Shown one piece after another: positions 7,961 to 17,137 of a stretch of 64,000 nt of DNA. The position numbers and the translations under genes are program-made. Where the stretch lies: assembly GCF_024198235.1 (NCBI RefSeq), contig NZ_JAKCFB010000032.1:48132-112131 (forward strand), in the 5' to 3' direction. The first letter of the stretch is position 1. Every line of letters starts with the position of its first letter. The stretch is from Myxococcus dinghuensis (GTDB lineage Bacteria; Myxococcota; Myxococcia; Myxococcales; Myxococcaceae). The notes beneath the pieces are model-generated. The model saw nothing but the letters and a program-made list of their open reading frames with translations. It did no database searches and had not been told where the DNA came from.

Positions 7961-8620
7961 ATGTCCACCGACGCGACCTCCGAGTTCCTGCGCCGCCTCC
8001 GTGAGGAGGAGGCCTTCGAGAACGAGACCTTCAGCGACCTGCTGCTCGACGGGGCGGACCTGGGCGGCAAGGAGTTCTATCGCTGCACGTTCCGGAACGT
8101 GCAGCTCCAGTCGTCCCGCTGGAAGGAGTCGCAGTTGGAGGACTGCGTCTTCGAGGGCTGCAACCTGACGCGCTCGAACGTCCTCGCGCTGCGCCTGAGG
8201 GGCGCGCGCTTCGAGGGCTCGAAGCTGATGGGCATCGACTGGACGGGCGTGGCGTCCAACCCGGAGATGCACTTCGAGGAGTGCGGTCTCCAATACGACT
8301 CGTTCGTCGGCTTCAGCCTGAGGAAGACCCCGTTCCTGCGGTGTGTCTGCAAGGAGGCGAACTTCTTCGACATGGACCTGACGGAGTCGGACTTCTCCGA
8401 GACGGACCTGACGGGAAGCAACTTCCGGGGCTGCACGCTGACGCGCGTCACCTTCAGCGGGACGCAGGGGTTGGTGCTCGACCCGGCGCGCAACCGACTG
8501 AAGGACACGCGCGTGCCCCCGGAGACCGCCATGGCCCTGGCCCATTCCCTGGGCATGCTGGTGGACGGCTACCACGCCAAGGCGTCTACGCGCGCAGCGG
8601 GCTCGAAGAAGGCGCGCTGA
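7961..8620 (+). CDS. Pentapeptide-repeat protein
   Basis: The 219-residue product consists mostly of A(D/N)LxX-type pentapeptides such as LDGADLGGKEF, FEGCNLTRSNV, LRGARFEGSKL and LTESDFSETDLTGSNF, which fold into a right-handed quadrilateral beta helix. Qnr/McbG-like members mimic DNA and protect gyrase; others have unknown roles. The length matches the Qnr group (about 215 residues), but the repeats are interrupted near residues 85-105 and no gyrase-specific loop can be identified. ATG at 7961 was chosen because it follows the upstream stop by 1 nt. Function is unknown. Confidence 0.85.
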   Translation: MSTDATSEFLRRLREEEAFENETFSDLLLDGADLGGKEFYRCTFRNVQLQSSRWKESQLEDCVFEGCNLTRSNVLALRLRGARFEGSKLMGIDWTGVASNPEMHFEECGLQYDSFVGFSLRKTPFLRCVCKEANFFDMDLTESDFSETDLTGSNFRGCTLTRVTFSGTQGLVLDPARNRLKDTRVPPETAMALAHSLGMLVDGYHAKASTRAAGSKKAR

Positions 8621-8634
8621 GCGGCCCGGCTCAG
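8617..8634. terminator. Small hairpin between convergent genes
   Basis: CTGAGC (8617-8622) pairs with GCTCAG (8629-8634) around a 6-base loop. It spans the ends of the convergent pentapeptide and carbonic anhydrase genes, overlapping both stop regions. No T-tract follows on either strand, so it is only a weak bidirectional terminator candidate. Confidence 0.3.
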
Positions 8635-9302
8635 AACACCTGCTGGAGTCCGAAGCGGCCCCGGGCGCGAGCGGAGTCTCCATCCACCGCGACGACGGGC
8701 GCGAACTGTCCCTGGTCCGGGTCGTAGGCGTGCACGGAGCCGTCCTCGAGCTGGTACACCCAGGCGTACAGGTTCAGTTGCCGGCGAGCCAGGGCCGCGG
8801 CCACGGTGGGCAGCGTGCGCAGGTGCTCCATCTGCACCAGGACGTTCTCCTCCACCGCGGCGTCCAGCAGGGGCGGGCCGGACAGGTGGCGGTAGTTCTC
8901 CTCGATGATGCGCTGGGTGGCCTCCGCGTGGCGCAGCCACTCCCGCATGGCCGGAAGGCGCGCGAGCTTGTCCGGCTCCAGCAGCCCCTGCATGGCGCCG
9001 CAGCGCGTGTGTCCGCAGACGATGATGTGGCGCACCCCCAGCGCCGCCACCGCGTATTCGATGGTGGCCGCCTCGCCGTTGTTGGCGGTGCCATGGGGCG
9101 GGACGATGTTGCCCGCGTTGCGGACAATGAACAGCTCCCCGGGCCCCGCTCCCGTCAGCTCGTTGGGCAGCACGCGCGAGTCAGAGCAGGTGATGAAGAG
9201 CACCTCCGGGCTCTGCGCCTCCGCGAGCCGGGAGTAGAGCTCCTGCTTGGAGCGGAAGATCTCGGTCTGGAAGTGGTGCAGGCCGGGAATGAGTTTTTCC
9301 AT
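8631..9302 (-). CDS. Beta-class carbonic anhydrase
   Basis: The 223-residue product interconverts CO2 and bicarbonate. The zinc site is complete: C39 in FITCSDSR with the D41/R43 dyad, then H98 and C101 in VCGHTRCGAM. Length and motif order match bacterial and plant-type beta enzymes. No signal peptide is visible, so it is cytoplasmic. It stands alone between a convergent pentapeptide gene and a lipoprotein gene 131 nt upstream, giving no operon clue. A housekeeping role in bicarbonate supply for carboxylases is the simplest reading. Confidence 0.93.
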   Translation of the reverse strand: MEKLIPGLHHFQTEIFRSKQELYSRLAEAQSPEVLFITCSDSRVLPNELTGAGPGELFIVRNAGNIVPPHGTANNGEAATIEYAVAALGVRHIIVCGHTRCGAMQGLLEPDKLARLPAMREWLRHAEATQRIIEENYRHLSGPPLLDAAVEENVLVQMEHLRTLPTVAAALARRQLNLYAWVYQLEDGSVHAYDPDQGQFAPVVAVDGDSARARGRFGLQQVF

Positions 9303-9433
9303 GGCCCCGAGCCTTTCCCAGTCCCGGGGTCGCCCACAACGGCGAACCCGGACCTCTGTCTCACTTCGGGCGCCATGTGCCAGTCAGGTGTCGGGCGGGC
9401 AGCTCCCCACCCGCGCACCTGGAGGGGGCTTGG

Positions 9434-9946
9434 TCAGGGCGTCACGCCGAAGACGGTGGTGGTCGCGAGGACGCTCCCGCCCTCCTTCGCCGTCTTGATG
9501 GTGAACACGTAGGTGCCGGGGGCCTGGATCCACGGCGCGTTCTCGCAGTGCTTGCCGCGGTCGCTCTCCTTGGTGAAGAGCTGCTCGGGAGCGCCGTTCG
9601 CGCTGACCTTGATCCACACCGGATAGCTGAGGCCGGAGGTGTTCCAGCAGATGCGCGAGGTGCCGACCTGGCCCACGGGAACGGTGACGGTCTGCGGCGT
9701 GCCCCAGAGGGTGACCGTGGTGGGGATGGGCGCGCAGGAGACGGCGTTGGGACAGCCTCCGGGACACGCGGTGCTACACGCGAAGCCCACCGTGGCGTAG
9801 TTGGGCGGACACAACGGGCCACAGTAGATGACGCCCTGTTCGGTGGACTCCAGGGGGGAATCGGTGGCTTCGTCCTCGCCCCCCGCGCAGCTCGCGAGGA
9901 AGAGCAGCGCGACGGCACCCATGACACGACGGAGGTTCTTGGTCAT
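9434..9946 (-). CDS. Cysteine-rich lipoprotein, unknown function
   Basis: The 170-residue product has a lipoprotein signal: positively charged start, hydrophobic stretch and lipobox FLASC with the modified cysteine at residue 20. Residues 40-75 hold a Cys/Pro-rich cluster (YCGPLCPP, ACSTACPGGCPN, SCAP), which may form disulfides. The rest is beta-rich, with TVTVPVGQVGTSRICWN and a final strand YVFTIKTAKEGG suggesting a small beta-sandwich. It looks like a surface or outer-membrane lipoprotein of a type common in myxobacteria. No family is recognised. An independent 170-nt upstream region separates it from the zinc-ribbon gene. Confidence 0.75.
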   Translation of the reverse strand: MTKNLRRVMGAVALLFLASCAGGEDEATDSPLESTEQGVIYCGPLCPPNYATVGFACSTACPGGCPNAVSCAPIPTTVTLWGTPQTVTVPVGQVGTSRICWNTSGLSYPVWIKVSANGAPEQLFTKESDRGKHCENAPWIQAPGTYVFTIKTAKEGGSVLATTTVFGVTP

Positions 9947-10116
9947 GGGGCTCTCCTAGGGAGTCCCCAGGGAGCGCGCGCGATTTTGTTCCGGGTTGTG
10001 CCGTGCCGGACCTGCGGCGTGTGTGGCCACCGTCATCCGGCTCCGTCCCGGGTCGGAGGTGACGGAGGTGCGGGGCCGCGAATCCGGCGCGGCGCGCGTC
10101 GACCGTCCCGGGCCCT

Positions 10117-11382
10117 TCAGCGACGTCGCGGGGCGACTTCTTCCGTCTCGTCCTCGACGTAGTCGGCGTCGGGCGTCGGCACCTGCTCCGTCTCGTCGTA
10201 GGCGCCCTCGTCGTCATACGCGGGGGCCGCGGCGGCCTGCTGCTCCGCGCGGAGGCGCTGGAACGCGAGGAAGCCCACGGCCCCCAGGCCGACGACGAAG
10301 ATGATGGGCCCTGGCGACAGCTTCATGTGGAGCAGCGCCCAGAGCAGGCCCACGCCCGTCACGCCCGCGGGCGCGAACCGCGTCCACGCGGGGCGGTCGA
10401 CCTCGGGACGCAGCGCGAGCAGGCCCAGCATCGTCAGGAGCAGCAGCTCCATCACCACGGCGCCCGGCAGCTCCCAGCCGGACAGGGTGGTGATGCCGCC
10501 GCCCGCGGAATACAGGACGTCGTCCGGGGGCCGCGTCGTCTGGATGACCCGCAGCTCCGGAGGGCCCGCGGGCATGGGCGCGTTCTCGGGCGTGTTGGGC
10601 AGCGTGCTCACCGTGGCCCAGGGCGCGTAGAGCGTGAGGATGCACAGGCCCACGCCGCCCAGCGCCACCACCTCCGGGACGAGCAGCAACTGGCGCGGGT
10701 CGAAGTAGCGCGCCACCACGCCCTCCGGCCCCGCGAGGACCTTGCGGTACTGGTCGTGAACCACCAGCCCCACGGAGACCAGCCAGAGCACCGGCGTGAA
10801 GCCCAGCCCCAGCATGCGGATCGCCAGCGCCACCAGCAGCGCGCAGAACGCGGCGGTCACCTCGGGGCGGAGGAGGAACTCGGGCACCAACCCCGTGAGG
10901 CCCTCGGCCTCGTTCGCCTGGCGCAGCTCGCGGGCCACCAGCAGCACCGCGCCCACCAGCGTCGCCAGCGTGGCCACCACGCCCACGCCGTCGAAGGAGG
11001 GGAGGATGGAGAGCGCCAAGGCGAAGGCCAGGATGCCCAGCCCCACCACGCTCTGCGAATGGCCCGGGACGCTGGCCAGCCACTTCGGCCCGTCGTACTT
11101 CGGGCGGGACTGCCCCGGGTCCGTGTCCTCTCCGGCCTCGACCGCCCGCGGCGGCGGCGCATAGGAGGGCTGTCCACCCGACCCGCCACGCGAGTAGTCA
11201 TCCGCCTCGTCGAGGATCTCCGCGGCGTAGGAGGGCTCCTCGAGCGCACGCTGGGGCCGGGAGGGACGCAACGCCGGCCGAGAGCCCGTCAACTGCGAGG
11301 GCGTGTCCGGCATCTTGGCGCCACAGTTCTCGCAGTACTTCAGCCGCGCGTTCGAAGCTTCGCCGCACTCCGGGCACCGCAT
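10117..11382 (-). CDS. Zinc-ribbon multi-pass membrane protein
   Basis: The 421-residue product begins with a zinc ribbon (C3, C6, C17, C20 in MRCPECGE and YCENCGAK), followed by a disordered Pro/Ser-rich linker to about residue 95. Eight or so hydrophobic segments span residues 105-385. A Glu/Asp-rich tail ends in RRR. This architecture, zinc ribbon then linker then membrane domain, is common among uncharacterised myxobacterial proteins. It lies 104 nt downstream of ccmG on the same strand, so it could be the last gene of that operon, but nothing in it suggests haem or thiol chemistry. Function unknown. Confidence 0.75.
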   Translation of the reverse strand: MRCPECGEASNARLKYCENCGAKMPDTPSQLTGSRPALRPSRPQRALEEPSYAAEILDEADDYSRGGSGGQPSYAPPPRAVEAGEDTDPGQSRPKYDGPKWLASVPGHSQSVVGLGILAFALALSILPSFDGVGVVATLATLVGAVLLVARELRQANEAEGLTGLVPEFLLRPEVTAAFCALLVALAIRMLGLGFTPVLWLVSVGLVVHDQYRKVLAGPEGVVARYFDPRQLLLVPEVVALGGVGLCILTLYAPWATVSTLPNTPENAPMPAGPPELRVIQTTRPPDDVLYSAGGGITTLSGWELPGAVVMELLLLTMLGLLALRPEVDRPAWTRFAPAGVTGVGLLWALLHMKLSPGPIIFVVGLGAVGFLAFQRLRAEQQAAAAPAYDDEGAYDETEQVPTPDADYVEDETEEVAPRRR

Positions 11383-11399
11383 GGTCCCACCTTGCTGAT

Positions 11400-11422
11400 G
11401 TGGGGGAAGGGGGAGCCCCCAC
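11400..11422 (-). terminator. Hairpin downstream of ccmG
   Basis: GTGGGGG (11400-11406) and CCCCCAC (11416-11422) form a perfect 7-bp stem with a 9-base loop between ccmG and the zinc-ribbon gene. It could end or attenuate the ccm transcript; no T-run follows, so this is tentative. Confidence 0.35.
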
Positions 11423-11486
11423 GGTCCAGCGCAACCCGTGAATACTCGGAAACGTCACCGGAAGCGAGCGCCCCCGGGTGAAGGGA

Positions 11487-12043
<557 letters not shown>

Positions 12044-12044
<1 letters not shown>

Positions 12045-14065
12045 CAGGCCGCTCCCTGCTTCGCGTCGTCACCCGCGAGCGGCGCCGCGGCGCCCAGCTC
12101 CGCGCCGGACAGCGCCACCACCGCGCGGCGGCGGGGCCACAGGGCGATGAGCGTGCCCAGGACCAGGAGCGGGATGCTCCACCAGATCCACCCCACCATC
12201 GGGAAGACCCAGACGTTGAAGCTGGCGTTGCCGGCCTGCTCGGAGAAGGCCATGAGCGAGATGTACAGGTCCTCGCCCGCCGTCTCCCGCACCGCGGGCG
12301 TGCCGATGGGGTCCGTGCTCCGCTCGTAGTAGTTCAGCCGGGGCTTCTGCTCGTCCACCTTGCCGCTCGGCGTCGTCACCTCCACGCGCGCGGCGACGAA
12401 GGTGCGGTGCGGCTCCTCGCCGCTGACCAGGCCCAGGTAGCGCAGCTTGTAGCCGTCCAGCTCCATCACCTGGTCCTTCTTGAGCGTGCCGGACGTGTGC
12501 TTCACGTACGACGACGACGCGGCCACGGCGACGATGATGAGCACGATGCCCAGGTGGACGACGTAGCCACCGAAGCGGCGCTGCGCCTTGGTGGCGCTCG
12601 TCATCACCGCGGTGACCAGGCCCTCCTTGCGCTCCGCCATGCGCACGCGCACCGGCGCCACCAGCTCCCGCAGGGTGATGACGGTGACGAAGCCCGCCAG
12701 CCCGAAGGTGAGCAGCGGGTAGAAGCCGCGCATGCCCACCGCGAAGCACACCACGGAGACGACGAGGCCCACGCCGGTGGGGATGAGGAACTGCCGCCGC
12801 AGCGTGGCCTTGTCCGGCGTGCCCCAGGGCAGCACCGGGCCCACGCCCATCAGGAACAGCACCGCGATGCCGCCGGGCACCGCCATCTTGTTGAAGTACG
12901 GCTCACCCACGCTCACGCGCACGCCGCGCACCGCCTCGGACACCAGCGGGTAGAGCGTGCCCAGCAGCACCGTGAAGGTGATGGCCACGAACACCAGGTT
13001 GTTCACCAGGATGCTCGCCTCGCGGGACACGAGCGAACTCATCCGCCCCTCAGGCACCAGCAGCGGGCCGCGCACCGCCAGCAGCGCGATGCACACCACC
13101 AGCAGCACGCCCAGGAACACCAGGAACGTGGGGCCGATGTCCGACTGGGTGAAGGAGTGGACCGAGTTGAAGATGCCCGAGCGCGTCATGAACGTGCCGA
13201 GGATCGTCAGCACGAAGGACGCGAGCGCCAGGCTCAGCGTCCACAGCTTCAGCATCCGCTTGCGCTCCTGCACCATGGTGGAGTGCATGAACGCGGTCGC
13301 CGTCAGCCACGGCAGGAAGCTGGCGTTCTCCACCGGGTCCCACGCCCAGTAGCCGCCCCAGCCGAGCACCGCGTACGCCCACCAGGCGCCGAGGATGATG
13401 CCGATGGACAGGAACAGCCACGCGACCAGCGTCCAGCGCCGCAGGGGCGCCATCCACGCCTCGCCGATCTCCCCGCGCAGCAGGCCCGCCACCGCGACGC
13501 CGAAGGGCACCGTCATCCCCACGTAGCCCAGGTACAGGAAGGGCGGGTGGATGATCATCAGGATGTGGTTCTGCAGCAGCGGGTTGGGGCCGGGGCCGTC
13601 CGCGGGCACGGGGGACATGGCGCCCCAGGGGTTGGCCGGGCCGGCGATGAGGAACGCGAAGAAGACGCCCACCGCCAGCATGGTGCCCAGCGCCAGCTGC
13701 ATGTAGCGCGCGTGCTCGCGGCGGTGCACCCACGCGAACGCGCCGATGTAGCCGCCCATGATGAGGCCCCAGAAGAGGATGGACCCCTCCAGCGCGCTCC
13801 ACAGCGAGACGACGGTGTAGAGCAGCGGCGTGTCGCGGCTGCCCACCTGCGCCACGTACTTCACGCTGAAGTCGTGCGTGACGAGCGCGTACACCATGAC
13901 CAGGTTCGCGGCGATCATGCAGCCGGCGAAGCCCCACACCGCGCGCATCACCCAGGGGAAGCCCGCCTCGCTGCGGCGCAGCCCCGTGAAGATGCCCACC
14001 ACCGCGCCGAAGGCCGCGAACGCCAGGCCCCCGAGCACCAGCCCGTATCCAATCGTCCCGTTCAC
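12044..14065 (-). CDS. ccmF: CcmF, cytochrome c haem lyase subunit
   Basis: The 673-residue multi-pass membrane protein contains the haem-handling WWD motif GWGGYWAWDPVENASFLPWL (about residues 230-250) and the family's periplasmic loops, with about 15 hydrophobic segments. Length matches other CcmF proteins (about 650). In system I it accepts haem from CcmE and ligates it to CXXCH motifs. It starts at a GTG overlapping the ccmE stop (GTGA) and ends overlapping ccmG, so the genes are tightly coupled. The window's 13-haem cytochrome is a plausible client. Confidence 0.95.
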
Positions 14066-14553
14066 CGCGCGCCCGTCCCCGTGCTCGCCGTGGTGGTGCC
14101 GTCCGTGAGCGTCTCACGCCACTTGTTCGGGTCCTCGCCCTCCTTGGGGGCGCGGTACTCGTTGGAGTGGTTGACCATCAGCCGGTTGGAGGAGAACACG
14201 CCGGATTTGTCGTAGGTGCCCTCCACCACGACGCCGATCTTGTCGCGGAACATCTGCGGCGGCGTCTCCGTGGAGCGCACCAGCACGCTGGCCGTGCCTT
14301 CCTTCGCGTCGTTCGCCACGCGGAAGTGCAGGGTGGTGTGCTCGGCGTTCCACTGGATGCTGCCGGGTTGCACCACGCCGCCCAGGCGGATGGTGGCCCC
14401 GTAGGCCTTGTCGCCCTGGGCGAGCATCTCCGCCGGGCTCCAGTAGTAGACGAGGTTCTCGCCGATGTTGCCGAAGGCCACGAATCCCAGGCCGACACCT
14501 GCGACGAGCAGGGCCCCCAGGGCGATGAGGCGGTTGCGGGCGACAGGCGTCAT
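14062..14553 (-). CDS. ccmE: CcmE haem chaperone
   Basis: The 163-residue protein has one N-terminal membrane anchor (residues 9-28) and an OB-fold periplasmic domain with LGGVVQPGSIQW and VVVEGTYDKSGVF. The haem-binding segment reads MVNHSNEYRAP, preserving the His and the Tyr of the family motif HxxxY; this is a variant of the usual LAKHDxxY. CcmE carries haem covalently on that His between CcmC and CcmF. The ATG at 14553 lies 4 nt from the ccmD stop. The C-terminal tail is short and Thr/Gly-rich. Confidence 0.92.
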   Translation of the reverse strand: MTPVARNRLIALGALLVAGVGLGFVAFGNIGENLVYYWSPAEMLAQGDKAYGATIRLGGVVQPGSIQWNAEHTTLHFRVANDAKEGTASVLVRSTETPPQMFRDKIGVVVEGTYDKSGVFSSNRLMVNHSNEYRAPKEGEDPNKWRETLTDGTTTASTGTGAR

Positions 14554-14557
14554 GGGT

Positions 14558-14728
14558 TCACTCCTTGGCGTCCTGCGGGGCCTGGGGCCGGCGCAGCCAG
14601 AGGGACAGCGAGTAAAGCACGAGCGCCGCCACGGTGATGCCGTAGCAGCTCCAGACGTAGCCCCAGCCGCCCTGGATGCGGCCACTGCCCACCTGGGCGA
14701 GCACTCCCAGCGTCATCAGCGTCGTCAT
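14558..14728 (-). CDS. ccmD: CcmD-like small membrane protein
   Basis: This 56-residue protein lies between ccmC and ccmE, with 2 nt and 4 nt gaps. It has one hydrophobic segment (WGYVWSCYGITVAALVLYSL, residues 23-42), followed by a basic tail (LWLRRPQ), the standard CcmD layout. CcmD connects CcmC and CcmE with the CcmAB transporter to release holo-CcmE. The assignment rests on position, size and the aromatic-rich segment rather than strong sequence identity. Confidence 0.82.
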   Translation of the reverse strand: MTTLMTLGVLAQVGSGRIQGGWGYVWSCYGITVAALVLYSLSLWLRRPQAPQDAKE

Positions 14729-14730
14729 GT

Positions 14731-15447
14731 TCAGGCCACCTTGTGGGCGTTGGAGACCACCGACCCGCTCGCTTCCGGCAGCGCGTCCGGAAGGGCGACC
14801 TCCGCCTGGCGTTCGGCCAGGGCGAGGCGGTAGCGGGTGATGAGGAAGAAGATCGTGATCAGCAACAGTCCGATGGCGGACACCCGAAGCGGCAGCACCA
14901 TCTGGGGATCCACCGTCTTGGGGCTCGACTGCACCTGGTGCAGGCTGCGCCACCAGCGCACGGAGAACCAGACGATGGGCAGGTTGATGGCGCCGAGGAT
15001 GGCCACCACCGCGCTCCACGTCGCGCGCTTGTCCGGGTCCTCCACGAACCGCCGCAGCACCAGGTAGCCGGTGTACGTCACCAGCATGATGGCCTCCGAC
15101 GTCAGGCGCGGATCCCACGACCAGTACACGCCCCAGGTCGGCCGGCCCCAGATGGCCCCCGTCACCATGCCCAGCGTGCCCAGCAGCAGCCCCACCTCCG
15201 CCGCCGACTCCGCCGTGGAGTCCAGCTTCCAACTGGCGTTGCCACGCAGCAGGTAGCTCACCGCCGCCACGAAGTTCAGCAGCATGGCCACCATCGCCAT
15301 CCACTGGAGTGGTACGTGGACGTACATGATCCGCTGGACGTCACCCATCTCCCGGTCGGGAGGCGCCCACGCCAGGCCCAGCCACCAGCCCGCGGCGAGT
15401 ACGCCGAGCCCCGCCAGCGGCAGGCCCCACTTGATGAGCTTGTTCAT
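14731..15447 (-). CDS. ccmC: CcmC haem transporter/handler
   Basis: The 238-residue protein has six predicted membrane segments and the WWD-type motif WGRPTWGVYWSWDPRLTSE at about residues 102-120, which marks CcmC. Histidines in MYVHVPLQW (before the motif) and SLHQVQSS (after it) are likely haem ligands. It loads haem onto CcmE at the periplasmic face. It begins 2 nt after the ccmB stop and ends 2 nt before ccmD. Length matches the E. coli protein (245). Confidence 0.94.
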   Translation of the reverse strand: MNKLIKWGLPLAGLGVLAAGWWLGLAWAPPDREMGDVQRIMYVHVPLQWMAMVAMLLNFVAAVSYLLRGNASWKLDSTAESAAEVGLLLGTLGMVTGAIWGRPTWGVYWSWDPRLTSEAIMLVTYTGYLVLRRFVEDPDKRATWSAVVAILGAINLPIVWFSVRWWRSLHQVQSSPKTVDPQMVLPLRVSAIGLLLITIFFLITRYRLALAERQAEVALPDALPEASGSVVSNAHKVA

Positions 15448-15449
15448 CG

Positions 15450-16145
15450 TCAGTCCTCGATGATGCGCGGGAACAGCAGGAACCCAACGCCCCAGTAAAT
15501 CAGATTGAATCCCAGCAAAAGGCCCAGCCATGAGTTCAACTGATTCATGGGGTCTCCTTGCAACACCAGCGTCGTCGCCTTGGCCGCCGACAGCAGGGCG
15601 GGGATGACGAGCGGGAACAATAGCAGAGGGAGCAGGACATCCCGTGCCCGGGCGTTGCTGGAGATGGCGGCGTAGACGGTTCCGGGCGCGCTCAGGGCCA
15701 GGCTCCCCAGGAGGAGGACGCAGCCCAGGTCCACGAAGCCGGTGACGACCTTGACGCCGTACAGCGCGACCATGACCGGCAGCAGCAGGGTGCCCAGCGC
15801 CACCAGGAGCAGCGCGTTGCCCAGGGCCTTGGAGAGGTAGATGGCGCGCGCGTCCGCGGGGGCCAGCCGCACGCCGTCCATGCAGGCGTTCTCGGACTCG
15901 ACGCGGAACGACTCGCCCAGCGCGAGCACGCTGGCGAAGAGGATGGCGAGCCAGAAGTAGCCGCCGGCGTTCTTCTCCAGCAGGCGCGTGTCCGGGCCCA
16001 GCGCGAAGGAGAACATCAGGAGCGTGGCCAGCGCGAAGAAGACGATGGCGTTGAGGCGCGCGCGTGTGCGCCACTCGATGAGCAGGTCCTTGCGCAGGAG
16101 CGCCAGCGTCGCGCGGAGCAGGCCGATGGGAGCGGGGCGGTTCAC
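15450..16145 (-). CDS. ccmB: CcmB, ABC exporter membrane subunit
   Basis: The 231-residue integral membrane protein has six hydrophobic segments and family landmarks: LLRKDLLIEWRTR at the start, ESFRVESENACMDG between early helices and PLVIPALLSAAKAT later. It partners CcmA in the ATPase complex that releases holo-CcmE. It starts at a GTG overlapping the ccmA stop (GTGA), giving strict coupling. Confidence 0.92.
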   Translation of the reverse strand: MNRPAPIGLLRATLALLRKDLLIEWRTRARLNAIVFFALATLLMFSFALGPDTRLLEKNAGGYFWLAILFASVLALGESFRVESENACMDGVRLAPADARAIYLSKALGNALLLVALGTLLLPVMVALYGVKVVTGFVDLGCVLLLGSLALSAPGTVYAAISSNARARDVLLPLLLFPLVIPALLSAAKATTLVLQGDPMNQLNSWLGLLLGFNLIYWGVGFLLFPRIIED

Positions 16146-16801
16146 GCGGCCACCGCCCGTCCGTCCTGCAGGTGCAGCCGCTCCTCGCACAGGGTGAGGC
16201 CCTGCTCGACGAGGTGGGTGGCGAGCACCACGGTGACGCCGCTCGCCTTGAGCTCCGCGATGATGCCCTCCATGTCGTGGATGCCGGCGGGGTCCAGTTC
16301 GCCGAAGGGCTCGTCGAGCAGCGCGATGCGCGGGGCCTTGAGCAACAGCCGCGCGATGGCCAGGCGCTTGCGCATGCCCGCGCTGAAGCCGCGCACGGCG
16401 TTGTCCGAGCGCCGTCCCAGGCCCACGCGCGTGAGCAGCGTGTCCGCCACGTCCCCCGGCGACGGGTGCCCCAACAGCCGCGCCAGGACGACCAGGTTCT
16501 GCTGCGCGGTGAGGTCCTCGTAGAGGAAGCTGGCGTGGGACAGCAGGCCCACCTCGCGCCGGACCGTGTCGCGCTCCTGGACCGCGTCGTGTCCGAGCAC
16601 CTCCACCTTGCCGGCGGTGGGGCCCAGGGCGGTGGCCACCAGTCGCAGCAAGGTCGTCTTGCCGGAGCCGTTGTGGCCGGTGAGCAGCAAGGAGCGCCCG
16701 GCCGGCAGCGCGTACGTCAGCCGAGCCAGGGCCCAACGGCGCCCATAGCGCTTGCTGACGTCGTGCAGCGCGAGCGCGGGAGCTGCGGAGAGGGAAGGCA
16801 T
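16142..16801 (-). CDS. ccmA: CcmA, ABC transporter ATPase for cytochrome c maturation
   Basis: The 219-residue ATPase has Walker A (TGHNGSGKTT, residues 41-50), signature (RGFSAGMRKRLAIARLL) and Walker B (RIALLDEPFGELD), followed by the H-loop ATHLVEQ. Size fits CcmA (about 205). It is the first gene of the leftward ccm operon, so the promoter should lie in 16802-17137, shared divergently with exoL. An in-frame ATG 36 nt upstream (16837) is a possible alternative start but the extension lacks family similarity. Confidence 0.93.
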   Translation of the reverse strand: MPSLSAAPALALHDVSKRYGRRWALARLTYALPAGRSLLLTGHNGSGKTTLLRLVATALGPTAGKVEVLGHDAVQERDTVRREVGLLSHASFLYEDLTAQQNLVVLARLLGHPSPGDVADTLLTRVGLGRRSDNAVRGFSAGMRKRLAIARLLLKAPRIALLDEPFGELDPAGIHDMEGIIAELKASGVTVVLATHLVEQGLTLCEERLHLQDGRAVAA

Positions 16802-17137
16802 CGCGAGCGGGTTCGTATCCGGAATCCGAACTGTCATCCAGTGAAACCCGGGCGGCTGGCCGCAGGGAGGCGGAGGAGGCCTGGAGTCTGTAAAGAGTTT
16901 CCCTTCCGGAGGACGCCAGGTGCCCGTGTGAGTGGCGCGCTTTCCTCCACGGAGACCGTCCACCGTTGGAAAGGAGCCCCGTCCCGTCGGGCGCCCCGTA
17001 CCCCGCCCGGGCACGCGCGACCGCGGCCGCGTGGCACCGCCCCTGCAAGGAGTCCGCGCGAGGTGTGGTTTCCCCCGGGTGGGCAAGCGCCTGGGGGAAG
17101 GTGAGCCAGTGATTCGTATTCCGCGACGGAGGGCGTG
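16802..17137. other. 336-bp divergent intergenic region between ccmA and exoL
   Basis: No coding signal is visible here. Rightward features are a sigma-54-type promoter at 17032-17047 and, in the expected transcript leader, an inverted repeat TTCCCCC (17070-17076)/GGGGGAA (17093-17099) that could form a stem-loop. GGAGGG at 17128-17133 is the exoL ribosome-binding site. For ccmA (leftward) no clear -35/-10 pair is evident. The stretch 16838-17031 is free for activator binding sites, but no convincing repeated site was found by eye. Confidence 0.6.
17032..17047 (+). promoter_or_regulatory. Sigma-54 (-24/-12) promoter before exoL
   Basis: TGGCAC (17032-17037), five bases, then CTGCA (17043-17047) matches the sigma-54 consensus TGGCAC-N5-TTGCA at all but one base, with exact GG-to-GC spacing. 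The predicted start is near 17058, leaving about an 80-nt leader. Sigma-54 promoters need an enhancer-binding activator, and in M. xanthus NtrC-like activators such as Nla6 act in sporulation, which fits a spore-coat operon. Match is seen; activity is inferred. Confidence 0.65.

Noticed and set aside
9303..9433. GCGGG/CCCGC pairing downstream of the lipoprotein gene as a terminator
   Set aside because: Stem is only five base pairs with a 10-base loop and no T-run.
12407..14215. A 602-codon open frame opposite ccmF
   Set aside because: Translation is Arg/His/Gln-rich without motifs and lies entirely over ccmF, which has clear family motifs.
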